Of a DNA stretch of 64,000 bases, positions 63,113 through 64,000 are shown one piece after another (position 1 is the stretch's first letter; each line of letters begins with the position of its first letter). The position numbers and the translations under genes are program-made. Origin of the DNA: Onchocerca lupi (lineage: Eukaryota; Nematoda; Chromadorea; Rhabditida; Onchocercidae); assembly GCA_028564675.1 (NCBI GenBank), contig JAOVVO010000007.1, positions 62,001 to 126,000 on the forward strand, written 5' to 3'. The notes under the pieces were generated by a model. It was given only the letters and a program-made list of their open reading frames with translations, did not search any database and had not been told where the DNA came from.

Positions 63113-64000
63113 TTTAACACGATTTTTATGACAGAAAAAGAAATAGCCAAGTAGCAAACAGAAACTTTTGCTTAGCTCGGTTTTACGTTGAAAGTGAGAT
63201 CAAGATAGTAATAAGATTCCGAATACATATATGATAGTGTGCCATAACTGCATAGTCGAAAATACTATATTATTTGCATATTCATTTCATTATTTGGAGA
63301 AATTAATTGAAAATGATGGACAAATCTTCAGCCAACTTTCTTTTGGACATCGTATGATTCATTTGAAACCCAAAAGATTCGAAGGTTGATCAAATTATAA
63401 CTCAAATTGCGATAAAAAATACTGCTTGTATCTAAAGTTTGGAATGAATACAGTTCACTTCTCTTTTCATATGTTCATGTTTTCTACAAATATGGTAAAA
63501 AATAGGAACACGGGCCCGAAATGTCTGGATAGTAAAAGATACTGAAACGATTCGATGTATCATAATTTCCAATTAATATAATTCCTAATGAAAGGAATTA
63601 GATTATATTTTTTGTAGTATCACTACAGGTGACAAGACTAGTAGAACACAATTTTAGACATATCTTAATTGCGTATCTAAATATAATAAAAATTCTATCA
63701 ATTGTTTTTTGTATTAATGAAACAATTAATAAATGAGTAACACAACTTAAAGAATCGAAAATCTCTTGCAAGATATATTTGCAATCAATACCAATTATTA
63801 ATATGAATACAAATTCTTGGTGTAAATATGTTACTAACATAAATACAAATTTTGCTTCAGAACAATTAATTAATCATGTATGAATATCATTTTTATGCTA
63901 ATCATCAATTTCTTTGACAAATCTGAATACTTGAATTTCTTTAGATTTTAGAAAAACCATTTCGCATAATTTTTTTCCGATAAATTTTTGATGCTGCTCA
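63113..64000. other. Upstream region of the G-alpha gene
   Basis: No supportable gene. It presumably contains the G-alpha promoter. No clear spliced-leader acceptor lies close to the ATG at 63112. An 80-codon minus-strand frame at 63598-63840 has no recognisable features. Confidence 0.4.

Noticed and set aside
1..64000. Bacterial endosymbiont (Wolbachia-type) insert
   Set aside because: No stretch shows bacterial gene density, ribosome-binding spacing or recognisable bacterial proteins.

Overview
This is a contiguous piece of eukaryotic nuclear DNA. It is AT-rich, with long A/T runs, small exons split by introns of about 40 to 3,200 bp with GT...AG borders, and T-rich 'TTTCAG' acceptors just upstream of several start codons that look like trans-splice sites. 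The proteins (a Kunitz/lustrin-cysteine array, a Gi/o-class G-alpha, YIPF4, a nematode-style acyl-CoA synthetase) point to a nematode. Composition and intron style suggest a spirurid/filarial worm, but the species is an inference. No bacterial operon, CRISPR array, rRNA or convincing tRNA was seen.

Layout, left to right. A five-exon YIPF4 homologue (+, 715-2899). A small secreted single-Kunitz protein (+, 4921-6083). A ten-exon gene for an unrecognised acidic, helical 866-residue protein ending in a CaaX prenylation box (-, 16183-7697), convergent with the Kunitz gene. About 9.7 kb (16.25-25.99 kb) without a convincing gene; it holds dispersed repeats and a 22-nt sequence differing at only two positions from the nematode spliced leader SL1. 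A 23-exon gene for a secreted 1,196-residue protein with 12 Kunitz and 9 lustrin-type cysteine domains in near-strict alternation (-, 38377-25989). About 6 kb of intergenic DNA with a long foldback. A 12-exon 4-coumarate-CoA-ligase/luciferase-type acyl-CoA synthetase (+, 44548-51556). A second sparse region. An unrecognised multi-exon gene or decaying gene (+, 55297-56138). A short single-pass cysteine-rich membrane protein of WBP1/VOPP1 style (+, to 57523), tail to tail with an eight-exon Gi/o-class G-alpha gene (-, 63112-58114).

Exon models were built by hand from reading frame, splice-site dinucleotides and phase continuity. For the six main genes every junction keeps frame and the summed CDS is a multiple of three (YIPF4 269 aa, single Kunitz 164 aa, CaaX protein 866 aa, Kunitz/lustrin array 1,196 aa, synthetase 534 aa, G-alpha 355 aa). 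The genes do not form an obvious pathway; the order looks like an ordinary nematode gene neighbourhood. The two secreted Kunitz genes and the prenylated protein are the lineage-specific content. The most unusual non-coding signals are the SL1-like sequence (22865-22886), a 264/240-bp repeat in inverted orientation (21.7 and 48.1 kb), and several perfect or near-perfect hairpins, most of them in introns.
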